Shown: piece by piece, positions 62,761 to 64,000 of the stretch
How the letters are laid out: each line of letters begins with the position of its first letter
Position numbering within the stretch: the first letter of the stretch is position 1
From: Sipunculus nudus
Lineage: Eukaryota; Annelida; Sipuncula; Golfingiida; Sipunculidae
Assembly (NCBI GenBank): GCA_026874595.1
Contig: CM049306.1
Coordinates: 26,155,519-26,219,518 of the forward strand
Direction: 5' to 3'
Length of the DNA: 64,000 nt
Program-made: the position numbers and the translations under genes
The notes under the pieces: model-generated
Seen by the model: only the letters and a program-made list of their open reading frames with translations
Databases searched by the model: none
Told to the model about the DNA's origin: nothing

Positions 62761-62766
62761 AATAAA
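62761..62766 (+). terminator. Candidate polyadenylation signal of the membrane-anchored DD3-3 gene
   Basis: AATAAA lies 446 bp after the TAG stop, followed by T-rich sequence. Another AATAAA occurs near 63477. The 3' UTR up to 62760 has no other feature. Confidence 0.4.
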
Positions 62767-62837
62767 AATTTTTTAAAAAATATTTATTATAACTGTATGA
62801 ACTTTTTTAAAAGTACATTATTTAGTAATGTATTTTT

Positions 62838-62975
62838 ATGGTCGTTGAGTGAATGAGGGGAGATGTATTTTTTTATGGTTGTTGAGATTTGCAAGCATAG
62901 TGCATGAGGGGAGATGTGTGTATTTTTTTATGGTCATTGAGATTTGCAAGCACAGTGATTGCGGGGAGATGTGTG
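62838..62975. repeat. Short tandem repeat, period about 64 bp
   Basis: 'tttttatggtcgttgag', 'tttttatggttgttgag' and 'tttttatggtcattgag' repeat with 'ggggagatgtgtgt' between, about two and a half units, just beyond the 3' end of the membrane-anchored DD3-3 gene. Confidence 0.75.
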
Positions 62976-64000
62976 TTAGGAGATTCAGCAGCACTCTTAA
63001 GCCTCCATCTACAGTACTGAGGGAGCTAGGCTCATAGCGGCTGATGATTGTATGTCAGTATCGATATTTGGACAAGGTTTTTATTTTTTAATTGGGTAAT
63101 GGTTCCTAGGTGCCCCGGACTACACAACCATCAACCACGAGTGTTTTTCTTCTGTTTTTTTATCTGCCCGGCGTGAATGTGCCCGATCCAAAATACGGTT
63201 GATTTTCCAAGACGGACCTTCCAAAGTAATAGTCAGGTTATTATTTTTTTTTACCTCGACTTTTAAGATGGTGATGGGCGGGAGGCTTCTTGTGATTACT
63301 GAACGACTGCACACCTCGAGTTATCATTCATATGTAAGGTCACAAACAAAGCAAGATATCCTGGCTTATAAATATTTCCCCGGATCACTGTGAGTAGGCT
63401 TGTGTGTGTGTGTAGCATCAAATAATGTTGTTTTGTGCTCTTGTTTGATCCCTCCACAGAAATTATTGTGTTCAGAATAAAATGTTTTCATGCATTCGCA
63501 AGTGTATCATTGAAAATTTATAAAGCTAAACTTACGTGTTAATTTGTTCATATGTACCATTTAAAGAATTTTAACACAGTTCAGTATCTTATCTGTAGGT
63601 ATTCAACGGTTTTTGAAGTTTGTCTTTTGAGGAGTGATTAATTAAAATAAATCTGCGCCCCTTTATTTAAAATGGTTTTGGTCGTAGAGTACGTAGAACA
63701 TTTTGATACAGAACACAAGATATTTTCAGACTGAAAATGAGGTCTAGCAATATCAGCATTTTGACGGACAACAAAGTAAGCCACCAGGTATTACAATTCT
63801 TAACGCTTGGAACGTTTTTAGTTTTAAGTATATAAACTTACCATGGTGCCCAGCTAATCCTTGTAATTAATATTATATCGCAACGTTATAAACTGGGTCT
63901 TTGAAAGATAATTTTCAATAAAAAGTGTTATTATCAAACATCATATACCTCTGAGTATACTTTAGCGCTGTGCACTTCCAAAATATGTGCTTCAACAGAG
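62976..64000. other. Intergenic to window end, no gene recognised
   Basis: Short open frames only (63120-63393 on either strand) without family similarity. A first exon of a gene lying further right cannot be excluded. Confidence 0.45.

Overview
The window looks like nuclear DNA of a lophotrochozoan animal, most likely a mollusc (bivalve or similar). It is AT-rich, its genes are split into many short exons with GT..AG introns, and microsatellites and non-autonomous transposons are dense. No bacterial, phage or CRISPR features are present. Exon models were built by eye from reading frame, splice signals and recalled family similarity. Every complete model closes on a multiple of three with consistent intron phases.

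Four protein-coding loci are supported. (1) At 3497-4247 (+) lie the last two coding exons of a DD3-3-like gene; its 5' part is off the window or missing. (2) At 33416-11179 (-) lies a complete 16-exon INTS13/Asunder gene encoding 676 aa. (3) At 52863-43530 (-) lies a complete 12-exon gene for a secreted DD3-3-like protein of 667 aa. (4) At 53837-62315 (+) lies a complete 14-exon gene for a DD3-3-like protein of 771 aa with a C-terminal transmembrane helix. Loci 3 and 4 are head to head around an intergenic region of under 500 bp, so a secreted and a membrane-anchored paralogue may share a promoter. Locus 1 is nearly identical in protein sequence to the 3' end of locus 3 (122 of 125 residues in the last exon), 40 kb away.

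Layout: 1-3.4 kb dispersed repeats and a tRNA-like SINE head; 3.5-5.7 kb partial DD3-3 and its 3' UTR; 5.7-9.1 kb repeats; 9.1-33.4 kb INTS13, whose introns hold most of the mobile elements; 33.8-41.6 kb an intergenic block dominated by three large inverted-repeat transposons and one repeat array; 43.5-62.8 kb the divergent DD3-3 pair; 62.8-64 kb nothing recognised beyond a short tandem repeat.

The mobile elements are unusually readable. Several have intact target-site duplications: a hAT-like 1.44-kb element with palindromic arms (8 bp), two Mutator-like copies (9 bp), a 3.0-kb foldback element (6 bp), a Tc1/mariner-type element (TA) and two PIF/Harbinger-type miniature elements (TAA). Four otherwise different repeat families share one architecture: AA|CTAG at the left end, a short hairpin close behind it, and where the right end can be seen, a second hairpin followed by A's. 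I interpret them as a Helitron/Helentron-like group. One copy has a matching empty site in an adjacent segmental duplicate.
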